From NCBI RefSeq assembly GCF_000379825.1, contig NZ_KB903813.1, forward strand, positions 324,292 through 388,291: a stretch of DNA of 64,000 nt, given 5' to 3'. Below the pieces are notes generated by a model that had not been told where the DNA came from, searched no databases, and saw nothing but the letters and a program-made list of their open reading frames with translations. This DNA is from Longispora albida DSM 44784 (GTDB taxonomy: Bacteria; Actinomycetota; Actinomycetes; Mycobacteriales; Micromonosporaceae). Each line of letters starts with the position of its first letter. Positions within the stretch are counted from its first letter, which is position 1. Positions 19,343 to 28,016 of this stretch are shown in pieces. Position numbers and translations under genes: made by a program.

Positions 19343-20871
19343 GCAAGTTCCCGTTCCTGACTCTGCTGGTCACGCTGCCGCTGCTCGGCGCGCTGATCCT
19401 GGCGTTCTTCCCGCGCAGCGCTGGCGAGCTCGCCAAGCGGTTCGCGCTGGTGTGGACGCTGGTGGTCTTCGCGCTGACAGTGGGCGCGTGGCTGGCCTTC
19501 AAGGCCGGTGGCGACCGGTTCCAGCTCAAGGACGACTATCCGTGGATCCCGCAGTGGGGTGTGCGGTTCACGTTCGAGGTGGACGGCATCGCGCTGGTGA
19601 TGGTGGCCCTGATCGGCCTGCTCGTCCCGCTGATCGTGGTGGCGAGCTGGAAGACGGTCGAGGCCCTCGACGGCAACCGGAGCGTCCCGGCGTACTTCGC
19701 ACTGCTCCTCGCCCTGCAGGGCATGATGATCGGCGTCTTCGCCGCGAGCGACGTGCTGCTGTTCTACGTGTTCTTCGAGGCGATGCTCGTCCCGATGTAC
19801 TTCCTGATCGGCTCGTACGGCAGCCACCAGCGCCGCCAGTACGCCGCCGTGAAGTTCTTCCTCTACTCCCTGGTCGGCGGCCTGTTCATGCTGGCGGCCG
19901 TGATCGGGCTGTGGGTGCTGGGCGGGAACACGTTCGACTGGCACACGCTGGTCGAGGCGGAGTTCACCACCTGGGCAGAGCGCTGGATGTTCCTCGGGTT
20001 CTTCGTGGCCTTCGCGATCAAGGCGCCGTTCTTCCCGTTCCACACCTGGCTGCCCGACGCCGGCAGCGCCGCTCCGGCTCCGGCCGCAGCCCTGCTGGTC
20101 GCGGTGATGGACAAGGTCGGGACGTTCGGCATCCTGCGGTACTGCCTGTCGCTCTTCCCGAACGCCTCGAAGTACTTCGCTCCGCTGGCGATCGCGCTGG
20201 CCCTGGTCGGGATCATCTACGGCGCGCTGCTGGCCGTGGGGCAGAACGACCTCAAGCGGCTGGTGTCCTACACCTCGATCGCCCACTTCGGGTTCATCGG
20301 GATCGGCATCTTCGCGTTCACCACCCAGGCCGGCAGTGGTGCCGTGCTGTACATGCTCAACCACGGCCTCGCGACCGGCCTGCTGTTCCTGGTGGTCGGT
20401 TTCCTGGTCGCCCGGCGGGGCAGCGCGTCCATCAAGGACTTCGGCGGGGCTGGCAAGCTCGTGCCGTGGCTGTCCGGCGTGTTCTTCATCGCGGGGATGG
20501 CCTCGCTGGCGCTGCCGGGTACCTCGCCGTTCGTCAGCGAGTTCCTGGTGCTGCTGGGCGTGTTCGCGGTGAACAAGACGGTCGCCGTGATCGCGACGCT
20601 GGGCATCGTCCTCGCCGCCGCGTACGTGCTGTGGATGTACCAGCGGACGATGCAGGGCACTCTCAACCCGGCACTGAACGAGGTGCCGGCGATGAAGAAG
20701 GACCTCAGCGTCCGTGAGCTCGCCGTGGTGGCCCCGCTGATCGGGCTGATCCTGTTCCTCGGGTTCTACCCGAAGCCGGTGCTCGACGTGATCAACCCGG
20801 CTGTGCAGGCCACGTTCACCCAGGACCTCGGGGTGAGCGACCCGGCTCCGAAATCGGAGGCAAAGAAGTGA
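19339..20871 (+). CDS. nuoM: NADH-quinone oxidoreductase subunit M
   Basis: This antiporter-like proton-pumping subunit of 510 residues has the conserved YVFFEAMLVPMYFLIG glutamate segment and AIKAPFFPFHTWLPDA with the pump lysine. It overlaps both nuoL (ATGA) and nuoN (GTGA). Confidence 0.97.
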   Translation: MSKFPFLTLLVTLPLLGALILAFFPRSAGELAKRFALVWTLVVFALTVGAWLAFKAGGDRFQLKDDYPWIPQWGVRFTFEVDGIALVMVALIGLLVPLIVVASWKTVEALDGNRSVPAYFALLLALQGMMIGVFAASDVLLFYVFFEAMLVPMYFLIGSYGSHQRRQYAAVKFFLYSLVGGLFMLAAVIGLWVLGGNTFDWHTLVEAEFTTWAERWMFLGFFVAFAIKAPFFPFHTWLPDAGSAAPAPAAALLVAVMDKVGTFGILRYCLSLFPNASKYFAPLAIALALVGIIYGALLAVGQNDLKRLVSYTSIAHFGFIGIGIFAFTTQAGSGAVLYMLNHGLATGLLFLVVGFLVARRGSASIKDFGGAGKLVPWLSGVFFIAGMASLALPGTSPFVSEFLVLLGVFAVNKTVAVIATLGIVLAAAYVLWMYQRTMQGTLNPALNEVPAMKKDLSVRELAVVAPLIGLILFLGFYPKPVLDVINPAVQATFTQDLGVSDPAPKSEAKK

Positions 20872-22400
20872 CCTTCAAGCTGCCGGCGATCGACTACCTC
20901 GCGCTGGCCCCGATGCTGGTGCTCTTCGGCGCGGCCTGCGCCGGGGTGCTGGTGGACGCGCTGGTGCCGCGGGAGTGGCGGTACCACGTGCAGGTGCCGC
21001 TGTCCCTCGTCGCCCTGCTGGCCTCCGGCGGTTTCGTGGTCGCGCTGGCCAACCGCAAGGAGCACGTGGTGACGGCCGGTTCGGCCGTGGTGATCGACGG
21101 CCCGGGGCTGTTCCTCCAGGGTTCGATCGTCGTGCTGGGCATCGTCGCCCTGTTCCTGGTCGCCGAGCGGCGGCTGGAGCCGGGTGGCGCGTTCGTGGCC
21201 CAGGCCGCGGTGGTCGCTGGCTCCGAGGCCGACCGCAAGCAGATGCGCAAGCCGGGTGTCACCGAGGTGTACCCGATGATGCTGTTCGCCCTGGCCGGCA
21301 TGATGCTGTTCTGCTCGGCGAATGACCTGCTGACCATGTTCGTGGCGCTGGAGGTCTTCTCCCTCCCGCTGTACCTGCTGTGCGCGCTGGCCCGCCGCCG
21401 TCGTCTGCTCAGCCAGGAAGCGGCCGTGAAGTACTTCCTGCTCGGCGCGTTCGCCTCGGCGTTCTTCCTGTACGGCGTGGCCATGATCTACGGCTACGCG
21501 GGCAAGGTGGACTTCCGGGGCATCAACGAGGCGGTGCTCGGCTCGTCGAACAGCAAGACGCTGCTCCTGATCGGCCTGGCGATGCTGGCGATCGGCCTGC
21601 TGTTCAAGGTCGCCGCCGTGCCGTTCCACGTGTGGACGCCCGACGTGTACCAGGGCGCGCCGACCCCGATCACCGCGTTCATGGCCGCGTGCACGAAGGT
21701 CGCGGCCTTCGGCGGGCTGCTGCGGGTGCTGTACGTGGCCTTCGAGCGGTCGAGCTGGGACTTCCGGCCGACCCTCGGGGTGATCGCGGCGGCGACGATG
21801 ATCGTGGGCGCGGTGCTGGCCGTGACGCAGACCGACATCAAGCGGCTGCTGGCCTACTCCTCGGTCGCGAACGCCGGCTACCTGCTGACCGGCACGCTGT
21901 CGATGAACCGCGACGGGCTCAAGTACACGATGTTCTACCTGGTGGCCTACGGCTTCACCGTGCTGGCCGCCTTCGCGATCGTGATGCTGGTCCGCGACTC
22001 GGACGGCGAGGCCACCCATCTGGCCCGCTGGGCCGGGCTGGGCCGCCGCTCGCCGGTGTTCGCCTCGCTGTTCACGTTCCTGATGCTCGCCTTCGCCGGT
22101 ATCCCGCTGACCAGCGGTTTCACCGCGAAGTTCGGCGTGTTCGCCGCCGCGGTCGGCGGGAACATGACGTGGCTGGTGATCATCGGTGTGCTGAGCAGCA
22201 TGATCCTGGCGTTCCCGTACCTGCGGGTCGTCGTGCTCATGTGGCTGTCGGTTCCGGGCGACGACACCCCGACGGTGTCGGTACCCGGCGCGTTCACCGC
22301 TGCGGCGCTCTTCGTGGGGGTGGCGATGACGCTGGTTCTCGGCGTCGCGCCCAACCAGGCGCTGGAGCTCGTGAACGACGCGGGCGCGTTCCTGAGATAA
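20868..22400 (+). CDS. nuoN: NADH-quinone oxidoreductase subunit N
   Basis: This antiporter-like subunit closest to NuoK ends the operon. The 510-residue product has the VALEVFSLPLYLLCALARR segment and KVAAVPFHVWTPDVYQGAPT. The GTG start overlaps the nuoM stop. The next gene, a polyprenyl synthase, begins 16 bp later and may be cotranscribed. Confidence 0.97.
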   Translation: MTFKLPAIDYLALAPMLVLFGAACAGVLVDALVPREWRYHVQVPLSLVALLASGGFVVALANRKEHVVTAGSAVVIDGPGLFLQGSIVVLGIVALFLVAERRLEPGGAFVAQAAVVAGSEADRKQMRKPGVTEVYPMMLFALAGMMLFCSANDLLTMFVALEVFSLPLYLLCALARRRRLLSQEAAVKYFLLGAFASAFFLYGVAMIYGYAGKVDFRGINEAVLGSSNSKTLLLIGLAMLAIGLLFKVAAVPFHVWTPDVYQGAPTPITAFMAACTKVAAFGGLLRVLYVAFERSSWDFRPTLGVIAAATMIVGAVLAVTQTDIKRLLAYSSVANAGYLLTGTLSMNRDGLKYTMFYLVAYGFTVLAAFAIVMLVRDSDGEATHLARWAGLGRRSPVFASLFTFLMLAFAGIPLTSGFTAKFGVFAAAVGGNMTWLVIIGVLSSMILAFPYLRVVVLMWLSVPGDDTPTVSVPGAFTAAALFVGVAMTLVLGVAPNQALELVNDAGAFLR

Positions 22401-22416
22401 ACGGGGGTATGGCATC

Positions 22417-23430
22417 GTGGGGGGCGTGGTGACGACGCAGAGCCTGACCAGTGCTATCGGGCTGGAGTTCGCCGACGAGGCGCTGGAGACGGCCGTGCTG
22501 GCCGGTCTGGAAGCCGTCGAGGGCGAGCTCCGGTCAGCGGTTGCCAGCGCCGACCCCTTCGTGACCGAGGCCGCCCGCCACCTGGTGGAGGCGGGCGGCA
22601 AGCGGGTGCGGCCGATGCTGACCCTGCTCGCCGCGCACTTCGGCGACCCGGAGGCTCCGCTGGTGGTGCCCAGTGCCGTGGTGCTGGAGCTGACCCACCT
22701 GGCGACGCTGTACCACGACGACGTGATGGACGAGGCGCTCGTCCGCCGGGGCGCGCCCAGCGCGAACTCCCGGTGGACGAACACGGTGGCCATCCTGACC
22801 GGCGACTACCTGTTCGCCAGGGCGGCGTCGATCTCGGCCGGGCTGGGTGTCGAGGCTGTCCGGATCCAGGCGGAGACCTTCGCCCGGCTGGTGCAGGGGC
22901 AGATCCGGGAGACGACCGGCCCCCGCGAGGGTGCCGACCCGGTGCAGCACTACCTCGAGGTGCTCGGGGACAAGACCGGTTCGCTGATCGCGACCTGCGC
23001 CAGGTTCGGTGCCATGTTCGGCGGGGCCGAGCAGAAGGTGGTCGAGACGATCACCGAGTTCGGCGAGGTGTTCGGGGTGGCCTTCCAGCTCTCCGACGAC
23101 CTGCTGGACATCGCGTCCGAGTCGGAGTATTCGGGCAAGGTGCCCGGCACCGACCTGCGGGAGGGCATCGCCACCCTGCCGGTGCTGTACGCGCTGGACG
23201 GCCCGCCGTCGCGGCTGCGCGACCTGCTCGGCAAGGGCGCGCTGACCGACGACGCCGAGCACGCCGAGGCGCTGGGCCTGCTGCGTTCCTCGCAGGCGAT
23301 GGCGCAGGCGCGGGCCACGCTCGACGAGTACGCGACCCAGGCTCGTGCCCTGCTGGCCACGCTGCCGGACGTGCCGGCCAGGGCCGCGCTGGAATCGATG
23401 TGTGACTTCGTGATCGCCCGGATGGGTTAG
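22417..23430 (+). CDS. Polyprenyl diphosphate synthase (probable menaquinone-tail synthase)
   Basis: This trans-isoprenyl chain-elongating enzyme has both aspartate-rich motifs, DDVMD (in LYHDDVMDEA) and DDLLD (in QLSDDLLDIA). The residues before the first motif are compact, as in long-chain synthases, and the 337-residue length is normal. Directly downstream of nuoN and close to the quinone-tail reductase, it most likely makes the menaquinone side chain, although an undecaprenyl or carotenoid role cannot be excluded. The start is uncertain among in-frame GTG codons at 22417, 22426 and 22429. A long palindrome follows its stop. Confidence 0.9.
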   Translation: MGGVVTTQSLTSAIGLEFADEALETAVLAGLEAVEGELRSAVASADPFVTEAARHLVEAGGKRVRPMLTLLAAHFGDPEAPLVVPSAVVLELTHLATLYHDDVMDEALVRRGAPSANSRWTNTVAILTGDYLFARAASISAGLGVEAVRIQAETFARLVQGQIRETTGPREGADPVQHYLEVLGDKTGSLIATCARFGAMFGGAEQKVVETITEFGEVFGVAFQLSDDLLDIASESEYSGKVPGTDLREGIATLPVLYALDGPPSRLRDLLGKGALTDDAEHAEALGLLRSSQAMAQARATLDEYATQARALLATLPDVPARAALESMCDFVIARMG

Positions 23431-23438
23431 AGAAGCTC

Positions 23439-24629
23439 TTAACGTGGGACCCCTGAAGTCGCTATAGCGACTTCAGGGGTCCCACGTTTACGGAGCATCC
23501 GGTACCCGAGGAGCATCCCGCAGGCGGCCAGCCCCATCGAGCAGGCCGCGACGATCCACGCGACCCGGTACGAGGTGGCCGCGGCGACGGTACCGAGCAC
23601 GACCGGCCCGACGAAGGCCCCGGCGTAGATGCCCATCTGCGTGATGGCGGTGGCCGAGGCTGGTGAGTCGGGGTTGAGCTGCACGACGGCCAGGTTCATC
23701 AGGCCGGGCCAGGCCCAGCCGAGGCCGAAGCCGAGCAGCGCGCCGGCGGCGAGCGGCAGCCAGCCCCGCACGGACAGCAGTGCCATGCCGGCGGAGCCGA
23801 TCGCGAGCATCCCGGCGAGCAGGAAGATCGGCCGCCCGCCACCTGCCGAGGACCGCCGGTCGGCGAGCCAGCCGAGGAAAACGCGCGAGGTCATGCACAA
23901 CGCGCTGCCTGCGGTGAGCGTGAGTCCTGCGGCTGCCGGGTCGATGCCCTGGTCCACACTGGACGAGACGAGGAACGTGCTCAGTGCGTTGCACGGCCCG
24001 GCGGCCAGCATCGCCGCCACCCCGATCACGACGAGCGGCACGGTCGCCGCCCGGGAACGCGGCGGGGCCGGGGTCACCGGCTCGGAAGGCTGCACCAGGA
24101 ACCACGCGGACAACGCGAGCAGCCCTGCCGCACCCCAGGCCCAGCGCCAGCCGACCGTGAGCGCGAAGAGAGGCACGGCAGCCCCGGCCAGCAGCGTGGA
24201 CATCGGCACGGCGCACTGCTTGAGGCCGAAGACGAGCCCCTGCCGCCGTTTCGGTACCCGCTGCGCCAGCGCAGTGTTCGCCGCGAGCTGCCCGATCGAG
24301 TTGGCCAGGCTGGCGAAGAGCAGGAGGGCGAGCATGTGCCAGTACGAGCGGGCGAACAGGGCCACGGCGAGCATCGAGCTGCCGGCGATCACGATCGCGA
24401 GCCGGCTGGCGAAGGCAGCCCCGAACCGTTCGACCAGGGCACCGGCCGGGATGGAGGCGAGCGCGCTGCCGCCGAAGTACGTGGCGACGATGACGCCGAG
24501 CCCTGCCGGGTCGAAGTGCAGCTCTGCGGCGAGCTGTACCGCGAGGGCACCCACGAAGAAAACCGGGATCACTGAGGCCACAGTGGTCGAAACAGCCCCG
24601 GTAGCGGCCGGTCCCCATCGCGTTGTCAC
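23439..24629 (-). CDS. MFS transporter
   Basis: The product is a twelve-helix major facilitator of about 396 residues when started at the GTG at 24629 (VTTRWGPAATGAVST). It shows repeated hydrophobic helices, DPAGLGVIVATYFGGSALAS near helix 2 and WLADRR between helices. The substrate is unknown. The GTG was chosen because TAGTGT lies 7 nt upstream, making the mRNA leaderless; an in-frame start at 24680 is possible but lacks support. The last 15 residues (RGTPEVAIATSGVPR) and the stop codon are encoded by the palindromic repeat at 23441-23488, so the tail was probably shaped by that element. It is convergent with the polyprenyl synthase and divergent from the IclR gene. Confidence 0.8.
   Translation of the reverse strand: MTTRWGPAATGAVSTTVASVIPVFFVGALAVQLAAELHFDPAGLGVIVATYFGGSALASIPAGALVERFGAAFASRLAIVIAGSSMLAVALFARSYWHMLALLLFASLANSIGQLAANTALAQRVPKRRQGLVFGLKQCAVPMSTLLAGAAVPLFALTVGWRWAWGAAGLLALSAWFLVQPSEPVTPAPPRSRAATVPLVVIGVAAMLAAGPCNALSTFLVSSSVDQGIDPAAAGLTLTAGSALCMTSRVFLGWLADRRSSAGGGRPIFLLAGMLAIGSAGMALLSVRGWLPLAAGALLGFGLGWAWPGLMNLAVVQLNPDSPASATAITQMGIYAGAFVGPVVLGTVAAATSYRVAWIVAACSMGLAACGMLLGYRMLRKRGTPEVAIATSGVPR
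23441..23488. repeat. 48-bp perfect palindrome, copy A of a dispersed family
   Basis: Two 24-bp arms meet without a loop at 23464/23465. The conserved outer part reads CGTGGGACCCC ... GGGGTCCCACG. Related 44-bp copies lie at 37240-37283 and 46435-46478. This copy lies between two convergent genes and overlaps the last 16 codons of the MFS gene on the minus strand. It can act as a bidirectional terminator. Confidence 0.85.
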
Positions 24630-24636
24630 CAGATTG

Positions 24637-24642
24637 ACACTA
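24637..24642 (-). promoter_or_regulatory. -10 element of the MFS gene
   Basis: On the minus strand TAGTGT ends 7 nt before the GTG start at 24629, which fits a leaderless transcript. Confidence 0.4.
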
Positions 24643-24805
24643 GGCAGGCGTGTCCTGTTGCGCTGTGGCCCGCATCGCACTGCGTAGCAGCCCCGTTAAT
24701 AGATAGTGGTGATGGGAGCGGGGACTGGGTGTTCCCCGCGGGTCTTTTGTTCCCTATCGTGGAGGGTGGCGAACCTCACCCTGGAGGCCGTCTGCGGAGG
24801 TTGTT

Positions 24806-25720
24806 GTGAGGGAACTTGGCGACAAGCAGCGGGAAGGACAGCAGGGGCTGACGGTGCCCGGCGAGCACCTTCCGGCCCGTGAAGCTGGCCGGGAGACGCT
24901 GCGCTACCACCGGGAGCCGTCCCGCGAGGCGGGCAGCGAGCCGCCGCCGGACCTGATCCGCAGCGTGTCGCGGGCCTTCCGGATCATCGAGGCGGTCGGC
25001 GACACCGAGAAGGGGCTGACGCCCAAGCAGATCGCCCGGCGGTGCGAGCTCAACCTCGCCACCGTGTACCACCTGGTGCGCACCCTGTCCTATGAGGGCT
25101 ATCTGCACCGGCGGGAGAACGGCACCTTCGTGGCCGGGCTCAACTTCTCCGACCGGTACCGGGAGATGACGAAGGCGTTCAGCGCCCCGGCCAACGTCGC
25201 GGACGGGCTGCGCCGCGCGGCGGGCCGGACGGGGCACAGCCACTTCCTCGGCCAGTTCATCAACGGCCGGGTCGCGATCACCGGGGTGGCGGAGGGCGCG
25301 CGCTCGCCGCACATGGAGGACCTGATCGTCGGCTTCGACGACGGGGCGCACGCCACCGCGCTGGGCAAGGCGCTGCTGAGCTCGCTGTCGGCTCCGGCCC
25401 GTGGCCGGTACCTGCGGGAGTCCGGGATGCGCCGGTACACCGCGAAGACGATCACCGAGCACGACAAGCTGGAGTACGAGCTGTCGGTGCAGGGCGGGCG
25501 CGGCCTGTTCGTCGAGGTCGAGCAGTACCGGCGGGACGTCGCGTGCGCCGCGACCGTCGTCGCGTACGGGCCGGAGCCCGACCAGGTCGTGGTGCTCGCG
25601 ACGACGCTGCCGTTGCAGGAGTTCGTCACGACGGCGTCGACGGTCAACCAGCGGATCCGGGCGGCGGCCCAGGGCCTGGCGTCGGCGTTGAGCACGGACG
25701 TGCCGGGGATCACCAGGTAG
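24806..25720 (+). CDS. IclR-family transcriptional regulator
   Basis: The 304-residue regulator has a winged helix-turn-helix at about residues 50-105 (SVSRAFRIIEAV ... NLATVYHLVRTLSYEGYL) and an IclR effector-binding domain after that (GKALLSSLSAPARGRYL, GGRGLFVEVEQYRRDVACAA). The first ~50 residues are a charged extension not seen in most IclR proteins. GGAGG lies about 5 nt before the GTG start. It is divergent from the MFS gene, which is a plausible target. The ligand is unknown. Confidence 0.85.
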   Translation: MRELGDKQREGQQGLTVPGEHLPAREAGRETLRYHREPSREAGSEPPPDLIRSVSRAFRIIEAVGDTEKGLTPKQIARRCELNLATVYHLVRTLSYEGYLHRRENGTFVAGLNFSDRYREMTKAFSAPANVADGLRRAAGRTGHSHFLGQFINGRVAITGVAEGARSPHMEDLIVGFDDGAHATALGKALLSSLSAPARGRYLRESGMRRYTAKTITEHDKLEYELSVQGGRGLFVEVEQYRRDVACAATVVAYGPEPDQVVVLATTLPLQEFVTTASTVNQRIRAAAQGLASALSTDVPGITR

Positions 25721-26002
25721 ACGGCTGGGGTGTGGCGCCCCGCCGCAGGTACAAAGTCATGGTTTTGTGGCAGCAACGGCCAGAAAGAGTCAAACGGCCA
25801 AAGACGAGGCTGGCTGCAACCAGACGGCGTCCACAGTGGTGTCTACAGGTATGGGGTGTCGATGTGTGCCCGGCCGGCGTGTCGCGCGCGACGGCGCTCA
25901 CACCTGGGCGTGCTCGCCAGCGGGCGGCCGGGCAGGGTGGCGGGCGGGCGCGATACTGTATCGGTTGGCTTTGCCTCCGGACGGGCCGCATAGGGAGAAG
26001 AA

Positions 26003-26770
26003 GTGTTAACGCGCATCAGCTACGTCATTGGCGCACACAACAGCGAAAGCGTCATCAAGGACACGCTGGGTGCGATCGCGGGCCGTCTCGCCGGAATCCC
26101 GTCGGAGATTATCATCGTGGAGAACGGCTCCACGGACCGGACACGCGAGGTCCTCGCGGATTTGCGGGCCTCGTGGCCGGAGGGCCCGGTCCAGCTGGTC
26201 TGCCTGACCGCGCCGAAGGGCCTCGGCCACGCCATCCGCACCGGCGTGCGCGCTTCGACCGGCGAGACGGTCGTCCTGACCGCTGACGATCTGCCGTTCG
26301 GCTTCGACGAGCTCGATGCCGCGGAGCAGGTCGACATCCGCGAGAAGAAGGTGCTGATCGGCTCGAAGGCCCACCCCGAGTCGGCCGTCGACCGTTCCTT
26401 CTTCCGGACGTTCATCAGCTTCGGCTACCTCGTGGTGCGCCGGCTGGCGATCGGCCTCAAGACCGGCGACCCGCAGGGCACGTACGTGCTGGACGGCGAC
26501 TGGGCCCGCCGGGTCGAGCCGGCGCTGGTCGAGGGCGGCTTCCTGGTGACGACGGAGTTGTCGTACGCCGCGGAGCTTGCCGGAATCATGCCGATCGAGG
26601 TACCTGTCCGGCTTCGCCGGGCTTCTCACGCAACGCGCATCAGCTTCGCTGACCCGTTCAAGATGGCGCTGGGCCTGGTAGCGTTGCGAGGCCGGCGGAA
26701 GCGGCTGAAAGCAGCCGCTGTGACGCCGGACACAGCAGCACCCGGCGGGCGTGCGTCGCGGTCAGAGTGA
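26003..26770 (+). CDS. GT2-family glycosyltransferase
   Basis: The 255-residue protein has the GT-A start ISYVIGAHNSE, then EIIIVENGSTDRT, and a DD motif (VLTADDLPFGFDELD) likely to bind nucleotide-sugar and metal. It resembles the small polyprenyl-phosphate glycosyltransferases (dolichol-phosphate-mannose-synthase type) but has no membrane helices. The next gene encodes a flippase-like membrane protein, so the pair may make and move a lipid-linked sugar. The start is GTG with AGGGAGAAG upstream. The 282 bp before it hold no gene that I can support. Confidence 0.8.
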   Translation: MLTRISYVIGAHNSESVIKDTLGAIAGRLAGIPSEIIIVENGSTDRTREVLADLRASWPEGPVQLVCLTAPKGLGHAIRTGVRASTGETVVLTADDLPFGFDELDAAEQVDIREKKVLIGSKAHPESAVDRSFFRTFISFGYLVVRRLAIGLKTGDPQGTYVLDGDWARRVEPALVEGGFLVTTELSYAAELAGIMPIEVPVRLRRASHATRISFADPFKMALGLVALRGRRKRLKAAAVTPDTAAPGGRASRSE

Positions 26771-26885
26771 TATCTGGCGATGTTTCCCCGGTCGTGGTCT
26801 CCAGTGGCTGCCGGCCGTGAGATGAGGCCCCGAGAGATGGGGCCCATGAGGCGAGGCCCTGGTCCGACCGACAGAAAGTAGTGCC

Positions 26886-27923
26886 GTGAGTGGTGAGCAG
26901 TTAGTGATTGCCGAGACTCAGCAAGCCGCTCCTCCTGCCACGGGACTTCTGAACACCCTCCGTAACTGGGCTGTCACGTTCAAGCCGGTGCTGTCCGTCC
27001 TGCGCTACCTGGTGATCGTGGTCGTCGCGGTCGCCGTCGCCTATGCCACTGTCCGGCAGTGGCACGCGGTGAAGAGCACCTTCGGTTCCCTGTCACTCCA
27101 GGCGATCCTGCTGTCCTGCGGAGCTGCGGTCGTCGGCTCGGTCGCCAACATGATGGCCTGGCGGAGCATGCTCCGCGAGATGGGTCACCGGATCCCGGTG
27201 ATCGCCGCGGGGCAGATCTCGTGCGTCGCGCAGCTCGGCAAGTACGTGCCTGGCAGCGTCTGGGCCTACGTCATGCAGACGGAGCTGGGCCGCAAGGCAG
27301 GCCTGCCCCGGGACCGCTCGCTGCTCGCCTCCCTGATCGTCGTCGGCCTCGGCATCACCTCCGGCCTGATGGCCGGCGTCCTCGCCGTCCCGGCACTCCG
27401 CGCCAACCACTCCGGTGACGCCGTCGTCAGCGTCGCGCTGTGGTCGCTGGCCCTGCTGCTGCCGATCGCCCTGGTCTGCTCGTACCCGCCGGTGCTCAAC
27501 AAGCTCATCGGCGTGTTCCTCAAGCTCGTCCGCGCCGAGCCGCTGCCCAAGCCGCTGAGCTACGCAGGCGTCGGCCGCGCCTTCGCCTGGACCGCGCTCG
27601 CCTGGATCTCCTTCGGCCTGCACGTCTGGCTGCTGATCGGCGCGCTCGCCGACCCCGGCACCAAGGGCATCGGCCTGGCGATCGGCGCGATGTCGATCGC
27701 GATGGTGGTCAGCATCTTCGCCGTCATCCTGCCCTCGGGCATCGGCGTCCGCGAGGGCATCCTGGTCGCCTGCCTGATCCCGCTCTTCCCCGGCGACACG
27801 GCCACCGCGGCCGGCCTGGCCTTCGGCGTCGCCCTCGCCTCCCGCCTGATCAGCACGGTCAGCGACGTGATCGCGGCAGGCGGCTTCACCGGAGCGGCCC
27901 TGTGGCTGCGCCGGTCCATCTAA
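26886..27923 (+). CDS. Lysylphosphatidylglycerol-synthase-like flippase-domain membrane protein
   Basis: The 345-residue protein has about eight membrane helices and matches the UPF0104/LPG_synthase_TM group by layout and by motifs such as LGKYVPGSVWAY and FAVILPSGIGVREGIL. Relatives include the flippase part of MprF and glycolipid-associated membrane proteins. No aminoacyl-transfer domain is present. It follows the GT2 gene by 115 bp, a region of short GATGAGGCCC-like direct repeats with no gene. Its likely partner is the GT2 product; the substrate is unknown. Confidence 0.78.
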   Translation: MSGEQLVIAETQQAAPPATGLLNTLRNWAVTFKPVLSVLRYLVIVVVAVAVAYATVRQWHAVKSTFGSLSLQAILLSCGAAVVGSVANMMAWRSMLREMGHRIPVIAAGQISCVAQLGKYVPGSVWAYVMQTELGRKAGLPRDRSLLASLIVVGLGITSGLMAGVLAVPALRANHSGDAVVSVALWSLALLLPIALVCSYPPVLNKLIGVFLKLVRAEPLPKPLSYAGVGRAFAWTALAWISFGLHVWLLIGALADPGTKGIGLAIGAMSIAMVVSIFAVILPSGIGVREGILVACLIPLFPGDTATAAGLAFGVALASRLISTVSDVIAAGGFTGAALWLRRSI

Positions 27924-28016
27924 ACCCTTCAGAACCATGATGGTTTACCTGCTGCCACGCTGACCTGATCAGCACCAGCGGCTCTGGCCGCCCCGGACCC
28001 TGGCTGCCGGCAGAAG

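Noticed and set aside
23439-24680. Longer MFS protein starting at 24680
   Set aside because: No ribosome binding site or promoter supports it, and a -10 box sits inside that extension 7 nt before the GTG at 24629.
26771-26885. Short GATGAGGCCC-like direct repeats before the flippase-like gene
   Set aside because: The repeats are short and imperfect and could arise by chance in GC-rich DNA.
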